DNA of 64,000 nt, taken from the NCBI RefSeq assembly GCF_029168945.1, contig NC_083602.1, positions 74,854,600-74,918,599 of the forward strand, given 5' to 3'. Below are positions 63,181-64,000 of the stretch, in pieces; within the stretch, counting starts at the first letter, position 1; the number at the start of each line of letters is the position of its first letter. A program made the position numbers and the translations under genes. This DNA is from Cannabis sativa. Its lineage: Eukaryota; Streptophyta; Magnoliopsida; Rosales; Cannabaceae. The notes beneath the pieces are model-generated. The model ran no database searches and had not been told where the DNA came from. It saw only the letters and a program-made list of their open reading frames with translations.

Positions 63181-64000
63181 GTTATTTTGCCAGGAGGGCA
63201 TGGTTAGTCTCCTAGTCGTATGTCAATCTTTTATGGGATGGAGACTCTAATTCAACTGGAAACATTCCTTCATAGCCATAGGCCATGGAAAAGGTGTTTG
63301 CCTAATTATTGTCCTGTTAGTTGTTCTGTACGACCTAAGTACCTGTGATAGTTCCTCTGGCTGATTCCCATTGGCCTCTTCAAGTTGTTTCTTCATGGTG
63401 TCTTTCAATGTCTTGTTGACTGCTTTGACTATCCATTTGTTTGGGGATGTGCAACTATCGAGAACTTTTGACGATTCCATGTGTTGTGCAAAAGTCTATG
63501 AACATCTGGCTATCAAATTGTTTTCCATTATTTGAATTAATTTTTGTGGAAGTTTGTGTCGGCATATGAATTTTTTTACCACAAAATCCAAAACATTCTT
63601 GGATGTTATTGTTGCCAATGGCTCAGTTTCTGTCCGCTTGGTGAAATAATCCACAACCACAACGGCGTATTGTACTCCACCTTTTCCTTTGGGCAATTTT
63701 CTGATCAGATCTATTCCCCATATAGCAAACGGCCACCGACTTTGCAACTGCATTAACTCATTAGAAGGTGCTCGAGGGATTTTGGAAAATCTCTAGCATT
63801 AGTCACCTTTTTTACATGGGCCTTTGAATCTTCAATCAATTTTGGCTAGAAGTAACCTTGTCTTAGTATGTTCTTATAAAAACTTTGCCCCTAGCATGAT
63901 TTCCACAAAAGCCTTTATGAACTTCAAACAAGAGTCGTGCAACTTCTTCTTTTGTAACACACCTCAACAACGGCATGGAGAAACCTCTTCTGTACAATAC
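63181..64000 (-). pseudogene. Ty3-type integrase remnant (Athila/Tat-like)
   Basis: The minus frame 63753-63496 reads WGIDLIRKLPKGKGG and YAVVVVDYFTKRTETEPLAT, the start of an integrase core with its first Asp. A shift near 63520 leads to NNGKQFDSQMFIDFC, where the usual second catalytic Asp (SDNG) reads SNNG. The frame 63480-63247 continues IVKAVNKTLKDTMKK and QVLRSYRTTNRT; the catalytic Glu position (usually QVEAVNK) is Lys. Upstream sequence to the window end is likely the integrase zinc region, too decayed to read. Two of three catalytic residues are lost, so it is dead. Lineage is inferred from the PLPKGRGG/VEAVNKTLK pattern. Confidence 0.75.

Overview
The window is nuclear DNA from a flowering plant, almost certainly a eudicot. 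It is very AT-rich, has one intron-bearing kinase gene, and is otherwise filled with nested retrotransposons of types found in plants (Copia with 1.9 kb LTRs, a Ty3 chromovirus, L1-type LINEs, a tRNA-type SINE, hAT and Mutator-like small elements). Species cannot be fixed from this; a Rosales genome such as Cannabaceae is only a guess.

Layout. 1-1920: end of a Copia element with its 3' LTR. 3065-13173: complete Copia-type element with a GATAA target duplication and LTRs about 1% different by eye; it carries a broken gag and no pol. 13501-24442: 5'-truncated, internally deleted L1 LINE on the minus strand with a 16-bp target duplication, interrupted at 14780-23922 by rearranged copies of a sister Copia family (GTTGC duplication). 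A 196-bp hAT-type MITE sits in one of those LTRs. 24554-24681: SINE with an 18-bp duplication. 25778-28894: the only apparently intact host gene, a receptor-like cytoplasmic kinase of the RBK1/RBK2 type (nine proposed exons, one GC-AG intron). 29.4-31.6 kb: AT-rich DNA with a 197-bp tandem repeat. 31613-33532: Mutator-like non-autonomous element with 79-bp inverted ends. 33.8-35.3 kb: array of palindromes between likely inverted ends. 36.6-37.65 kb: Copia-like LTR remnant. 37773-41250: second, decayed L1 LINE. 43525-45392: solo Copia LTR with CCCTG duplication. 45419-61725: Ty3 chromovirus with TGTCT duplication, whose pol was split by a truncated Copia copy that replaced the end of RT and all of RNase H. 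61.7-62.9 kb: probable antisense Ty3 LTR. 63.2-64 kb: Ty3 integrase pseudogene.

How the parts relate. Order of events can be read from the nesting: LINE, then Copia A inside it, then Copia B inside A's LTR, then a deletion, with the MITE inside an LTR; separately, a solo LTR and a chromovirus landed 26 bp apart, and the chromovirus was later hit by Copia. At least five loci here hold the same 1.9-kb-LTR Copia family. Its members have lost pol, and two have lost gag too, yet all three that reach that far keep a roughly 380-bp leader block with a repeated 23-bp motif and a hairpin. This leader is the best candidate in the window for an undescribed functional element, possibly an RNA packaging or translation signal used in trans. 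I saw no CRISPR array, no tRNA or rRNA gene and no new enzyme system.
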